A stretch of DNA of 32,086 nucleotides from CAYRXE01 sp964428205 (GCA_964428205.1 CAYRXE010000007.1:1-32086), one strand, 5' to 3'; counted from the stretch's first letter, positions 16,240 to 24,212 are shown. Numbers and translations: made by a program. Notes: generated from the letters alone by a model not told the origin.

Positions 16240-17535
16240 ATGGATTTGACCTATTCCGTCCGCGGCGGCGTGCCCCTTACGGGTGACGTTATTGTTGGTG
16301 GTTCCAAGAATGCCGCACTGCCCTTGCTTGCTGCGAGCATCCTCGCCGAAGGCGAGACAGTGCTTCGTAATGTTCCTGATTTGAGTGATATTCGAGCAAC
16401 CCTCAAAATCCTCGATTTCTTGGGTGCCGAAACAACATTCGAAAATAACACCGTACGTGTGAATGCTACGAAGATCCAAAGTAAGCCCATCCCAGATGAA
16501 TACGTGTGTAATTTCCGCGGGTCCATCGTGCTGCTCGGTCCCCTGCTCGCACGCTTTGGTGTAGCTGAAATGGGTTACCCCGGTGGTTGCGTGCTCGGTA
16601 AGCGTCCTGTGGTTGCACACATCGAAGCTCTCACACAATTGGGCGCAGTCGATACCAGCACAGAGGAAGTGCTCCATTTGCAGGGCAAGCTTGCAGCAGG
16701 ACACATCGTTCTCCCGGAGTTCTCTGTCACGGCGACAGAGAATGCCGTTGCTGCCGCAGCACTTGTCCCAGGTATGACGACAATAGATCTCGCTGCTGCA
16801 GAACCGCATGTACAAGACGTGTGCAAATTTGTAGCTGCCATGGGTGCCAAGGTAGAGGGAATCGGTAGTCACACCCTCAAGGTGCATGGCCTGCCAAAAC
16901 TCAAAGCGGTGGATCACACGGTTATTTCGGATTATCTCGAAGCAGGAACATTTGTCCTCGGCGCTTTGGTCACGCACGGCAAAGTGCGTGTGCACGAGGT
17001 GGATCATTCGCATCTTTTCTCGTTCTTCGATGTGCTGCGTCGCGCCGGTGCGGTCTTCCATTTCGAAAAAGACGGTACGTTGCTCGTCGATGGTGAGTCA
17101 TCTCAGCTCAAAGCCATGGCTGTGCGCACAAACATCTTCCCTGGCTTCCCAACTGACCTTCTCTCTCCTCTTGGCGTGGCCATGACACAAGCACAAGGTG
17201 TGAGCCGTGTGTTCGAGCGCTTGTTCGAAGGTCGCATGGCCTACCTCTATGAGCTCGAAAAAATGGGCGCGCATGTCGAAGTCCTCAATGCACACCAAGC
17301 GCTCATCATCGGACCGACACCTCTTAAAGGTAGGACGGTAGCAAGTAACGATATTCGCGCCGGTGCCGCCATGGTGCTTGCAGCTCTGTGTGCTGAGGGC
17401 ACCACCACCATCACTGATATTCGCTACATCGAGCGCGGCTACGACCGTTTGGACGAGAGGCTTCGTGGTCTTGGTGCGAGGATAGAAAGGACATCGACCC
17501 CGACAGCTTCGGCGCCACATACGAGCCGCCACTAG
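16240..17535 (+). CDS. murA: UDP-N-acetylglucosamine 1-carboxyvinyltransferase (MurA)
   Basis: 431 residues. MurA transfers enolpyruvate from PEP to UDP-GlcNAc, the first committed step of peptidoglycan synthesis, in the cytoplasm. GGSKNAALPLLAASIL near the N-terminus carries the conserved Lys-Asn pair. The active-site loop GGCVLGKRPVVAHIEAL has Cys at residue 117, the residue alkylated by fosfomycin in sensitive enzymes; some other lineages, such as Chlamydia and mycobacteria, carry Asp there. FPTDLLSPLG holds the catalytic Asp, and the end has ASNDIRAGAAMVLAAL and ITDIRYIERGYDRLDERL. The frame is open further upstream into lspA, but the family N-terminus and the -10-like hexamer both support 16240. 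The length is normal. Confidence 0.95.
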   Translation: MDLTYSVRGGVPLTGDVIVGGSKNAALPLLAASILAEGETVLRNVPDLSDIRATLKILDFLGAETTFENNTVRVNATKIQSKPIPDEYVCNFRGSIVLLGPLLARFGVAEMGYPGGCVLGKRPVVAHIEALTQLGAVDTSTEEVLHLQGKLAAGHIVLPEFSVTATENAVAAAALVPGMTTIDLAAAEPHVQDVCKFVAAMGAKVEGIGSHTLKVHGLPKLKAVDHTVISDYLEAGTFVLGALVTHGKVRVHEVDHSHLFSFFDVLRRAGAVFHFEKDGTLLVDGESSQLKAMAVRTNIFPGFPTDLLSPLGVAMTQAQGVSRVFERLFEGRMAYLYELEKMGAHVEVLNAHQALIIGPTPLKGRTVASNDIRAGAAMVLAALCAEGTTTITDIRYIERGYDRLDERLRGLGARIERTSTPTASAPHTSRH

Positions 17536-17572
17536 AGATCCCCATCTGCTTCCAGTATCCTCCCCCCGTCTT

Positions 17573-18103
17573 ATGTTGACCTTCTCTCCCCTCTCCGGAC
17601 CCGGCTGCGCCATTAACACTGGCACGGCTACCATCAATGTGTTCGCTGCTGATCGCAAAGCTGGTGATGGAAAGAAGACACTGGCACTCCTCAGCTCCCC
17701 AGAAGAAAGCGAAAAGCCGGGAGTCATTTCTTGGCCGGGTGAATACAACGAGCTTGGTGTGTCCATCCGCGGACTTGGTCATGCAGAAGGCCAGCAGGTC
17801 AGCTACATCATCGACACAGAAGATGCCCGCGTGTTGTGCGTGTCTCAGCCTCTCGAGGATTGGCCTGAGCATGACATCGAAGCCGTAGGTGATGCCGATG
17901 TGCTGGTTGCTCCGGTGACAGACAGTAAGTTCCTCCAGAAGCTCATCGACGAAATTGACCCTCGTGTGCTCATCCTGCTCCCTGCAAAGGGCGGCACGGA
18001 CAGCATCATGAAGGCGCTCGGTGCCAAGGGCGACACCGTCAAAGAGTACAAGCTCAAAGGCTCGCTCCCTGCAGAGGGTCGCGAGGTGGTGGTGTTGGAC
18101 TAG
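17573..18103 (+). CDS. Metallo-beta-lactamase-fold protein lacking metal ligands
   Basis: 176 residues. The pattern WPGEYNELGVSIRG, then VSYIIDTEDARVLCVSQP, DADVLVAPV and IDPRVLILLP matches the C-terminal architecture of COG2220-type MBL-fold hydrolases (usual form PGEYExxGVxI...GD...VDVLLVPV...P..vIPMHY). The usual HxHxDH zinc motif is absent. The position of the metal-binding Asp in GDL is occupied by QPLEDW, and the final His of PMHY is replaced (LLPAK). It is therefore probably not a zinc hydrolase. It follows murA by 37 bases on the same strand and may be cotranscribed. Seen: fold-like motifs and missing ligands. Inferred: a binding or structural role. Confidence 0.7.
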   Translation: MLTFSPLSGPGCAINTGTATINVFAADRKAGDGKKTLALLSSPEESEKPGVISWPGEYNELGVSIRGLGHAEGQQVSYIIDTEDARVLCVSQPLEDWPEHDIEAVGDADVLVAPVTDSKFLQKLIDEIDPRVLILLPAKGGTDSIMKALGAKGDTVKEYKLKGSLPAEGREVVVLD

Positions 18104-18155
18104 CCCGGCTCCGTCTCGGACTACGCTGAGGCATCCGGTTTTGATGTATGTGAAT

Positions 18156-18173
18156 CGTTCGCTTTAGCGAACG
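18156..18173 (-). other. Hairpin downstream of tRNA-Arg
   Basis: A perfect 7-bp stem (CGTTCGC / GCGAACG) with a 4-base loop lies 8 bases beyond the tRNA 3' end. There is no T run after it on the minus strand, so it may be a weak terminator or processing signal. Flanking CATCCG and CGGATG at 18132-18137 and 18178-18183 can extend it. Confidence 0.4.
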
Positions 18174-18181
18174 AAGACGGA

Positions 18182-18257
18182 TGGTGACCCCGGCGGGAAT
18201 TGAACCTGCATCTACCCCTTAGGAGAGGGTCGTTCTATCCAATTGAACTACAGGGTC
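18182..18257 (-). tRNA. tRNA-Arg (anticodon CCT)
   Basis: A 76-base cloverleaf on the minus strand. Acceptor GACCCTG pairs with CGGGGTC (one T-G), with discriminator A and an encoded CCA. D arm: GTTC / GAAC with loop AATTGGATA. Anticodon arm: ACCCT / GGGGT, loop CTCCTAA, anticodon CCT, reading AGG. T arm: GCAGG / CCCGC with loop TTCAATT and one A-C mismatch. No intron. Confidence 0.95.
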
Positions 18258-18362
18258 ACGTGCTTTGAGACTACCAGTTGTCTGCCCATTAAATAAACAT
18301 CCGATCTACGAAAGAGTAGTCGAAAAAGAGCGTCTTCTTGTGTGTACCGCCGGCTTCCGGCG

Positions 18363-18368
18363 TATGAT
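18363..18368 (+). promoter_or_regulatory. Candidate -10 box (TATGAT) for the SLH gene
   Basis: TATGAT lies 21 bases before the ATG at 18390. TTGTGT at 18338-18343 could be a -35 with a long 19-base spacer. The hairpin CGCCGG/CCGGCG at 18348-18362 lies within the spacer. Weak evidence. Confidence 0.35.
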
Positions 18369-18389
18369 CTCTCCATTCTCTCCTTACCT

Positions 18390-20051
18390 ATGAAACGTTC
18401 ACTTTCTCTCATCGCTGTTTCCTTGATGGCATTTCCGCTCCTCGGAGCGGCGTTCGATTACACCGATGTATCGGACACCTATACCGATGCCCCCTTTAGC
18501 ACCGCTGAAGCAGCAGGCATCAGTTTTTTGACCCACCTTGGTGTTGTTTCCGGTAATCCGGATGGCACTTTTACACCGGGACGATCCCTCAACCGTGCAG
18601 AATTCACCAAGATTGCCATGTTGAGCGCAGGGTTGGATCCCACCGATTCCAGCGCAGGAAACTGTTTCCCAGACGTGAAGATGGATCACTGGTTCAGCTC
18701 CTACGTGTGCGAAGCAAAGAAGCGCGGCGTCATTGGTGGTTACCCAGACGGGTTCTTCCGCCCAGAACGTTCCGTGAACTATGTCGAAGCACTCAAAATT
18801 CTTGCGAACCTCTACGGCTACAACACGCAGCAACTTCCAAACGAACAGTGGTACATGCAGTACGTCCGTGCAGCACAAGAGCGCGGCACACTTCTGCCGG
18901 TGAATCTCCAATACGGAGACTTCCTCACGCGCGGCCAAATGGCCCGTTTGGCTTCAGGATTCATTGCGCTGCAGTCCGGTGAACTTGCTCAGTACCGCAG
19001 AGTAGAACGCGGTTTGCCGCCATTCTCTTCTTCCAGTAGCTCCAGCAGTTCTTCGAGCAGCTCTTCTTCCAGTAGTTCGAGCAGTTCCAGCAGCTCCTCA
19101 AGCTCGAGCAGTTCGTCGAGTTCCATCCCGGGATTCCCCTCTCGCGCACACCAGTTGATGCTCGGTACGACACAGACGGAGCCTCTCATTGGTCGTGGCA
19201 TGATGTCTCTGCATGAAGACCTCTACATCACCGGTGCCGAAGTGGATTTCACTGACGAAGTCGTGTCCATTGATGCACTGTTTCTCATCGACCAATATGG
19301 GACAGTGTTGGGAAGCCTCACTCTTGATCCCTATGTGAACGATGACGAAGAGTGGGTAGGAACTTTTACCGCCACTGGAACTGGGTATTATCGTGTGCCA
19401 AAAAAGGCTGAGCGCGTGTTCGGTATTGTCGCTCGTCTCAAGCCCTATGACCAAGGAGGCATTACCGGTGAACACATTCGTTTTGATGACTTCAAAATCT
19501 ACGCTCGAGGTGTAGATAGCAACACGAATTATGACACGGGATCCATTGATTTCACGCCGCCAGAGCACGACACCGTTATGGCCAAGATTACTGCCGTGGC
19601 AAATGCCGGTGCCGAATTGAGTGCATTGGCTACTGCCAACCAAGGCATGATCGGTCAGTTTACGATTGCGGGTACAAAGGTTGGCAATGCCGTGCTCAAA
19701 GCCACATCTCTCGAGTTCCAAGTAGCCAAATCTCCCGAGGTCACGGTAACCAACTGGAAGCTGCGCGCACCAGATACCAACGTCACATGGGACTGTACGG
19801 TCAACGGTACCATGGTGAGTTGTTCCGGAATCCCTACAGAGCTTGGCATCATCACCAACCCGCCGCGCATCCTACAGCTCACGGGAGATATCACCGTTGC
19901 TGGCGGAGCCCAAAATCCTTTCTTGCAAGTAAGCCTGGCGAATGCCGGTAACTATGGCACCAACGGCTCCATTCGCTGGACTGATGGCGTGAGTAACTTT
20001 GCTTGGGTCGAACTCCCAAGTCCGCTCGCAACAGGAACCATGAATCGGTAA
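18390..20051 (+). CDS. S-layer homology (SLH) domain protein with poly-serine linker
   Basis: 553 residues. A signal peptide (MKRSLSLIAVSLMAFPLLGAA) is followed by three SLH-type repeats at about residues 25-200, with the usual motifs (VVSGNPDGTFTPGRSLNRAE, FPDVKMDHWFSSYVCEAKKR, GVIGGYPDGFFRPERSVNYV, and a weaker third ending FLTRGQMARLASG). SLH domains bind cell-wall polymers and hold proteins on the surface. Residues 213-245 are 33 consecutive serines encoded by mixed TCN and AGY codons, so the tract is kept as protein rather than as a DNA repeat. The C-terminal 300 residues look beta-rich with Asp/Thr/Gly, with two Cys (TWDCTVNGTMVSCSG) that could form a disulfide. That region is unrecognised and may be the exposed functional part. 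A terminator follows directly. Confidence 0.92.
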   Translation: MKRSLSLIAVSLMAFPLLGAAFDYTDVSDTYTDAPFSTAEAAGISFLTHLGVVSGNPDGTFTPGRSLNRAEFTKIAMLSAGLDPTDSSAGNCFPDVKMDHWFSSYVCEAKKRGVIGGYPDGFFRPERSVNYVEALKILANLYGYNTQQLPNEQWYMQYVRAAQERGTLLPVNLQYGDFLTRGQMARLASGFIALQSGELAQYRRVERGLPPFSSSSSSSSSSSSSSSSSSSSSSSSSSSSSSSSSIPGFPSRAHQLMLGTTQTEPLIGRGMMSLHEDLYITGAEVDFTDEVVSIDALFLIDQYGTVLGSLTLDPYVNDDEEWVGTFTATGTGYYRVPKKAERVFGIVARLKPYDQGGITGEHIRFDDFKIYARGVDSNTNYDTGSIDFTPPEHDTVMAKITAVANAGAELSALATANQGMIGQFTIAGTKVGNAVLKATSLEFQVAKSPEVTVTNWKLRAPDTNVTWDCTVNGTMVSCSGIPTELGIITNPPRILQLTGDITVAGGAQNPFLQVSLANAGNYGTNGSIRWTDGVSNFAWVELPSPLATGTMNR

Positions 20052-20070
20052 TTCCATCAAATAGCATAAG

Positions 20071-20098
20071 ACGACGGCCCACCCGGGTCGTCGTTTTT
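20071..20098 (+). terminator. Rho-independent terminator after the SLH gene
   Basis: A 10-bp stem (ACGACGGCCC / GGGTCGTCGT, one G-T pair) with loop ACCC, then TTTT. Its T run reaches into the pyrF stop codon at 20097-20099, so the two convergent genes abut here. Confidence 0.88.
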
Positions 20099-20942
20099 AT
20101 TTTCCTACAACCTTCGCCAGAGCCGCAGCCATTTCCAAGGCGGCTTTCTCGGCGGCGTCCTTCCAGTCCTTACCGCTGGATGCGTACAGGATGCTCCTGG
20201 ATGCGTTCACAATTGCTCCAGTGCCATCGGGTACAAAACCGTACTTCACGTCGTCTGCGGTGCCTCCCTGGGCTCCGTAGCCCGGGATCAAGAACGGGAT
20301 GTGCGGCATCAACGTGCGCAGGTACTTCATTTCTTCTGGATACGTGGCGCCGACCACGGCACCCACACAGGAGAAGTTTGATTCAGATCCAATCATCTGT
20401 GCGCCCCAACTCTCGACGAGCTGTGCCAAGTGTTCGTGCACCACCTCATCCCCTACTGGTAGGTCCTGCAATTCTCCGCTGCTCGCGTTACTCGTCTTCA
20501 CGAGAACAAAAATACCTTTGTTGTTTTGCGCACAACGTTCCATGAATGGCTTGATGCCATCAGAACCCAGGTACGGGTTCACCGTCACAGCATCGAACGG
20601 TGTGCCAGTACCAATGTACGCATCGGCATAGGCTTCGCAGGTGCTGCCAATGTCACCGCGCTTTGCATCGGCAATCACGAGCAAGTCCTGTTCCTTGGCA
20701 TAGTCACAAACTTCGTAAAGCACCTTCATTCCTTCCCAGCCGTGGTTCTCGAAGTATGCGAGCTGAGGTTTTACGCACGCAGCGATGTTCTTGGTTGCAT
20801 CGATGATTCCACAGAGGAATTCTTTCATGCCGCGCAGGTCCTGCGTAATGCCTTCTGGAAATTTCCCAGGCATGGGATCCAAGCCCACGCATACGGGTGA
20901 CTTGGTTTTCGTGGCTTTGGTGAGAGCGTCGGCGAAGTGCAT
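20097..20942 (-). CDS. pyrF: Orotidine 5'-phosphate decarboxylase (type 2)
   Basis: 281 residues. PyrF decarboxylates OMP to UMP, the last step of de novo pyrimidine synthesis. CVGLDPMPGKFP near the N-terminus and the catalytic DAKRGDIGST at residues 92-101 (Asp92, Lys94, Asp97) are intact. TVNPYLGSDGIKPF and VLVKTSNASSGELQ follow, then IPGYGAQGGTADDV near the phosphate-binding end. The length and motif spacing match the longer subfamily 2 found in actinobacteria and myxobacteria, not the shorter E. coli type. No other pyr genes are in the window. A TACAAT hexamer ends 7 bases before the ATG, pointing to a leaderless transcript. Confidence 0.95.
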   Translation of the reverse strand: MHFADALTKATKTKSPVCVGLDPMPGKFPEGITQDLRGMKEFLCGIIDATKNIAACVKPQLAYFENHGWEGMKVLYEVCDYAKEQDLLVIADAKRGDIGSTCEAYADAYIGTGTPFDAVTVNPYLGSDGIKPFMERCAQNNKGIFVLVKTSNASSGELQDLPVGDEVVHEHLAQLVESWGAQMIGSESNFSCVGAVVGATYPEEMKYLRTLMPHIPFLIPGYGAQGGTADDVKYGFVPDGTGAIVNASRSILYASSGKDWKDAAEKAALEMAAALAKVVGK

Positions 20943-20949
20943 CGGGTTG

Positions 20950-20955
20950 ATTGTA
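20950..20955 (-). promoter_or_regulatory. -10 box (TACAAT) 7 bases before pyrF
   Basis: On the minus strand TACAAT is followed by CAACCCG and the pyrF ATG. It differs from the -10 consensus at one base, and no Shine-Dalgarno is present. Confidence 0.55.
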
Positions 20956-20983
20956 ATTGTTCAGCCTCCACATGGCGAATACG

Positions 20984-21007
20984 AAAAACGGCGGCCGAAG
21001 CCGCCGT
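20984..21007 (-). terminator. Rho-independent terminator after the 21028-22086 gene
   Basis: An 8-bp perfect stem ACGGCGGC / GCCGCCGT with loop TTCG on the minus strand, followed by a T run. It lies 20 bases beyond the stop. Confidence 0.9.
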
Positions 21008-21027
21008 CTTCCAGTAAATTCACATCA

Positions 21028-22086
21028 TTACGGTAAGCGGCGTGGCGTGCGCTCAAACGTGTCGCACAAGCCGTGACGGATGGCATCTGCGTCCAAGCGG
21101 CAGTCACCCTCGGGGATCACATCCACTCCCGTGTCCCCATCATCTTCCCAATTGCTGGACGGATCGCCGTCACTCCAGTTTTCGTAGTATTCATCCCAGT
21201 CGATATCTTCGGCTGGCTCACCCCATTCCTCTTCCCACTGCTGCATGTCGTCGTTGTGGTTCAGCATATCAAATGGGCCCGATACACCGAAGGCGCTCAT
21301 GAGGCCCGTCGTCCATTCTTCCATGGACATGGAGTTGGCTGGAGCAGCGACAGAGAGACTCGAGAGTAACCAAGCGCTTCCCTTGGCGCTGAATGTCATC
21401 TTCTTGCTACCCATTTCCATGCTTCCAGAAGTGCTCGTGAAAGCATCGGCCTTATTCGTGTTGACCGTCATGCTGAACTTGGCAGTGCGTGGCAATGCAG
21501 AGAGGGCGTCACTCCACTGGGAGTACTCCATATCGCGCATGTTCTTCAGAATATCGCGAACAGCCTCACGCGTGAGGCTGAGTTCATAGGAGGTGCCCGT
21601 GCTCGTTACCGTGCTGGTGAGATGCAGAATTTCATCAATCATCGTGTAGTCAGCTTCCACTGGCTCCATGGAGAGATCTGCTGGCAGCTCAACTTTGATC
21701 CATGTCTTCGTCTTGATGTTCATACCGGACTTCCAGAGGGCATCTTCGTACGAACCGTCGATGCTATCGACATAGAAGTAAGCAGCGCCATCAACGACGC
21801 GCATTTGGAACTTCACACGGACCATGCCTCCTTTCATAGAGACATCGACTGTGCCTTTTACATTTGCGAGAGCGTTCGCACCGTTCGTGCCTTTGCTCGA
21901 TCCACTGATCCAAGCAGAGAACCAGTACTCATCCACGTTGCCGTGGAGCTCACCGGAGAAACCGACAGGCATACCTGTATCTGCCATGAGCATGAAGAGC
22001 TCGCTTGGGCGCGTGAACTCGGCCAGCGAGAGTGACGGCGTGAGCAGCATGCCCAGCGTCAGGAGAGAAGAAACAAAACGTTTCAT
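21028..22086 (-). CDS. Secreted protein of unknown function
   Basis: 352 residues. A signal peptide covers 1-22 (MKRFVSSLLTLGMLLTPSLSLA-EF). The body (about 25-270) alternates short beta-like segments with Thr/Ser/Lys (for example VKGTVDVSMKGGMVRVKFQM, and FSMTVNTNKADAFTSTSGSM). That pattern is loosely like LolA/LppX-type or other beta-sandwich lipid-binding proteins, but I see no decisive motif. The C-terminal 70 residues are very acidic (DIDWDEYYENWSDGD) and end with two Cys (EGDCRLDADAIRHGLCDTF). It is transcribed alone with its own terminator. Function unknown. Alternatives: a wall-associated or lipid-carrier protein. Confidence 0.85.
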   Translation of the reverse strand: MKRFVSSLLTLGMLLTPSLSLAEFTRPSELFMLMADTGMPVGFSGELHGNVDEYWFSAWISGSSKGTNGANALANVKGTVDVSMKGGMVRVKFQMRVVDGAAYFYVDSIDGSYEDALWKSGMNIKTKTWIKVELPADLSMEPVEADYTMIDEILHLTSTVTSTGTSYELSLTREAVRDILKNMRDMEYSQWSDALSALPRTAKFSMTVNTNKADAFTSTSGSMEMGSKKMTFSAKGSAWLLSSLSVAAPANSMSMEEWTTGLMSAFGVSGPFDMLNHNDDMQQWEEEWGEPAEDIDWDEYYENWSDGDPSSNWEDDGDTGVDVIPEGDCRLDADAIRHGLCDTFERTPRRLP

Positions 22087-22133
22087 AAATAAGGAAGGAA
22101 AGGGGGTACCTTGCTATCCTAGAACAGACGAGC

Positions 22134-22557
22134 GGGCTGGGGAATGGGGCTAGGGCTGGGTTTCTTGATACGTATGGACTAATCCAGATAGAAGTCGTCC
22201 TTCTCTACTACAAAGATTGAATGCGTGAGTCGCTCGTTCTTTAGTCACAAATTTTAAGCAAGTGACCATGATCAAGAATGCATATACCTCTGTACATTCT
22301 CCTCGGGAGATAACATATCTATTTGCTTTATCTGCACGCGTGCCACGGCCGAAGCCTTCGGCGAGATTGGCAAGAATACTCGAAGCAGATTTTCGAATTT
22401 GCCTGGTGATTCCAAATTGCTCTTCTTTCGGGAACTCTTTACTGAGTTCATAAATTTCTTCTAGTAATTTCAGTCCGATTTTCCAAGCGTCTAAATCTGT
22501 AAATGATTTCATAGTGGTTGATGGAAAAATTCCAGCCCCAGCCCCATTCCCCAGCCC
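22134..22557. mobile_element. Inverted-repeat element carrying a four-helix-bundle (S23-type) gene
   Basis: Bases 22134-22159 and the reverse complement of 22532-22557 match at 25 of 26 positions (one A/G change). The repeat is G-rich, beginning GGGCTGGGGAATGGGGCT. Each arm has four G runs of at least three, the usual G-quadruplex pattern. The 424-bp unit contains only the four-helix-bundle gene, whose stop codon lies in the left arm. The right arm touches the comM stop codon. There is no transposase. A non-autonomous mobile cassette is an inference from this layout. Confidence 0.6.
22150..22512 (-). CDS. Four-helix-bundle protein (S23 / 23S rRNA intervening-sequence family)
   Basis: 120 residues. 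The family hallmarks are clear: an N-terminal F-x-D-L-x-A-W-K motif (FTDLDAWKIGLKL), then ELSKEFPKEEQFGITRQIRK, SSILANLAEGFGR and a C-terminal helix with EVYAFLIM. Members are small helical bundles first seen as ORFs inside 23S rRNA intervening sequences, and are also found alone in many genomes; their role is not settled. Here the gene is not inside an rRNA but between two G-rich inverted repeats (22134-22159 and 22532-22557), inserted between a secreted-protein gene and comM. No Shine-Dalgarno is seen. The TAG stop lies within the left repeat. Confidence 0.9.
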   Translation of the reverse strand: MKSFTDLDAWKIGLKLLEEIYELSKEFPKEEQFGITRQIRKSASSILANLAEGFGRGTRADKANRYVISRGECTEVYAFLIMVTCLKFVTKERATHAFNLCSREGRLLSGLVHTYQETQP

Positions 22558-24056
22558 TACACTCGGATGGATTGTCTGTACTGCAGTGCCTCTGCCACAT
22601 GAGCAGGGCTAATCGACATGTCTCCTTGTAAGTCCGCAATAGTCCGCGCGACTTTGATGGTGCGATGGTAACTGCGAGCCGAGAGACCCAGTTTTGCGAC
22701 TGCTTGTTTGAGGAGCAGCTGAGAAGGCGCATCAAGAGGACAGAGCGTATCGATCTGCTTCACACTCATCTCTTTATTGGTGCGAATGCCCATACCTTTA
22801 AAGCGGTCGAGCTGCATTTGCCTGGCGCGCACCACGCGATTACGAATAGTGACGGAATATTCGGTCCCCTCCCCCGGCTTCTTTTGTAGATCATCAATGG
22901 GAACAGGATCTACATCGATCGTGAGATCAATGCGGTCGAGGAGTGGTGCCGAAATACGTCGCTCAATCTTCTTCGCTCCGCCTGCGCTGTACTCTGCAGG
23001 GTTCATGGCTGCGACCATGATGAAGTCTGCGGGGAACGTCACACTCCCCTGCGCGCGCGTGATGGTAATGCGACGGTCTTCGAGTGGTTGACGCAGTACT
23101 TCGAGTACTTGTACCGGGAATTCTGCGAGTTCATCGAGGAAGAGCACTCCTTTATGAGCAAGACTGATCTCTCCTGGTCCTGGAATTTGTCCGCCACCCA
23201 CAATCGACACACCACTTGCCGTGTGATGCACGACGCGGAAGGGGCGATCAGTCAGCAGCGGAGTTCCTTCGGGTAATAAATTGGCGACTGAGTAGATCTG
23301 TGAGACCTCAATTGATTCCTCCTGCGAGAGCGGGGGTAAAATGCCGCGAAACGCCCTCGCAAGAAGTGTTTTCCCAGCGCCTGGAGCGCCACTCATAAGC
23401 ACGTTGTGGCCGCCTGCGGCGGCAATTTCTAGTGCGCGCTTCGCTGCTTCCTGCCCGCGAACGTCTGCAAAGTCGACAATGGTCTCTGCGCGCGCCGGAC
23501 TGCTTGCTGGAGGTTCGATCTGCGCGGCTTCTCGCTCACCCGACAGAATTTCGATCAGTTCTTTTAGATCATGCACGGCAATAATTTCTACTCCGGGAAT
23601 CAGTGCTGCTTCGGAACCATTACTTGCAGGCACGACCAAGCGTTTGATGCCGTGTTTGGCACATGCAATGCTCGCCGGGAGCACGCCAGACACGTGACGC
23701 AGTGCGCCATTGAGCGCGAGCTCACCAAGGAACGCCGTATCTTTAAGCATGTCGTCTGGAATCGTCGTGAGTCCGAGTGCTTGAATGACACCCAAGGCAA
23801 TCGGCAGGTCGTAACGTGGACCTACCTTCTTGATATCTGCAGGTGCCAAGTTCACGGTGACGATCTTCCCCGTAGGAATGCGAAAGTCGCTGTGGCGCAG
23901 TGCCAGTCGCACGCGTTGCTTGCTTTCTTGTACGGCGGCATCCCCCAACCCCACGATAAAGAAGTGTCCACCTTCACCATTGGTGATGCCGACTTCGACG
24001 GTGATCTTTTCGCTTTGGAGTCCAATCGTCGCAAAGGAGGTGAGCTGTGTGAGCAT
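22557..24056 (-). CDS. comM: YifB/ComM-family Mg-chelatase-like AAA+ ATPase
   Basis: 499 residues from the ATG at 24056. This start places SFATIGLQ at the same distance from the N-terminus as in YifB homologues; longer frames add an unmatched stretch. ComM is a hexameric helicase that promotes branch migration during natural transformation. The N-terminal ChlI-like domain has FFIVGLGDAAVQESKQRV and LAPADIKKVGPRYDLPIAL. The AAA+ core has Walker A SGAPGAGKTLLARA, GPGEISLAHKGVLFLDELAEF (Walker B) and SAPLLDRIDL; the C-terminal domain has LSARSYHRTIKVARTIADL. After AMNP the usual CPCG...C segment is missing: AMNPAEYSAGGAKKIERRIS is about 14 residues shorter than most homologues. It is divergent from yraN, a frequent genomic neighbour. 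Confidence 0.92.
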   Translation of the reverse strand: MLTQLTSFATIGLQSEKITVEVGITNGEGGHFFIVGLGDAAVQESKQRVRLALRHSDFRIPTGKIVTVNLAPADIKKVGPRYDLPIALGVIQALGLTTIPDDMLKDTAFLGELALNGALRHVSGVLPASIACAKHGIKRLVVPASNGSEAALIPGVEIIAVHDLKELIEILSGEREAAQIEPPASSPARAETIVDFADVRGQEAAKRALEIAAAGGHNVLMSGAPGAGKTLLARAFRGILPPLSQEESIEVSQIYSVANLLPEGTPLLTDRPFRVVHHTASGVSIVGGGQIPGPGEISLAHKGVLFLDELAEFPVQVLEVLRQPLEDRRITITRAQGSVTFPADFIMVAAMNPAEYSAGGAKKIERRISAPLLDRIDLTIDVDPVPIDDLQKKPGEGTEYSVTIRNRVVRARQMQLDRFKGMGIRTNKEMSVKQIDTLCPLDAPSQLLLKQAVAKLGLSARSYHRTIKVARTIADLQGDMSISPAHVAEALQYRQSIRV

Positions 24057-24145
24057 ACGCAGAGGAGGTAATGCGGCGAGTGTACGAGCGTACACCATAG
24101 AATGCAAGTGGCTTGGGGTAGACAAAAATGAGGCCTGTGCGCAAA

Positions 24146-24211
24146 GGCAATGAAGAGAATGAGGGCAATAAGGATTGGCAATCCCTCATTCCCGTCCATG
24201 CCCTCATTGCC
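24146..24211. repeat. Nested inverted repeat between comM and yraN
   Basis: An outer pair GGCAATGA / TCATTGCC (24146-24153, 24204-24211) encloses an inner pair GAATGAGGG / CCCTCATTC (24157-24165, 24183-24191) around a GGATTG-G-CAATCC palindrome. It can fold into a long interrupted hairpin or cruciform directly upstream of the yraN -10. It may be a REP-like unit or a regulatory structure. Confidence 0.5.
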
Positions 24212-24212
24212 C

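Noticed and set aside
16225..17061. Minus-strand open frame of 278 codons across murA
   Set aside because: It is antisense to murA, whose catalytic motifs are all in the plus frame.
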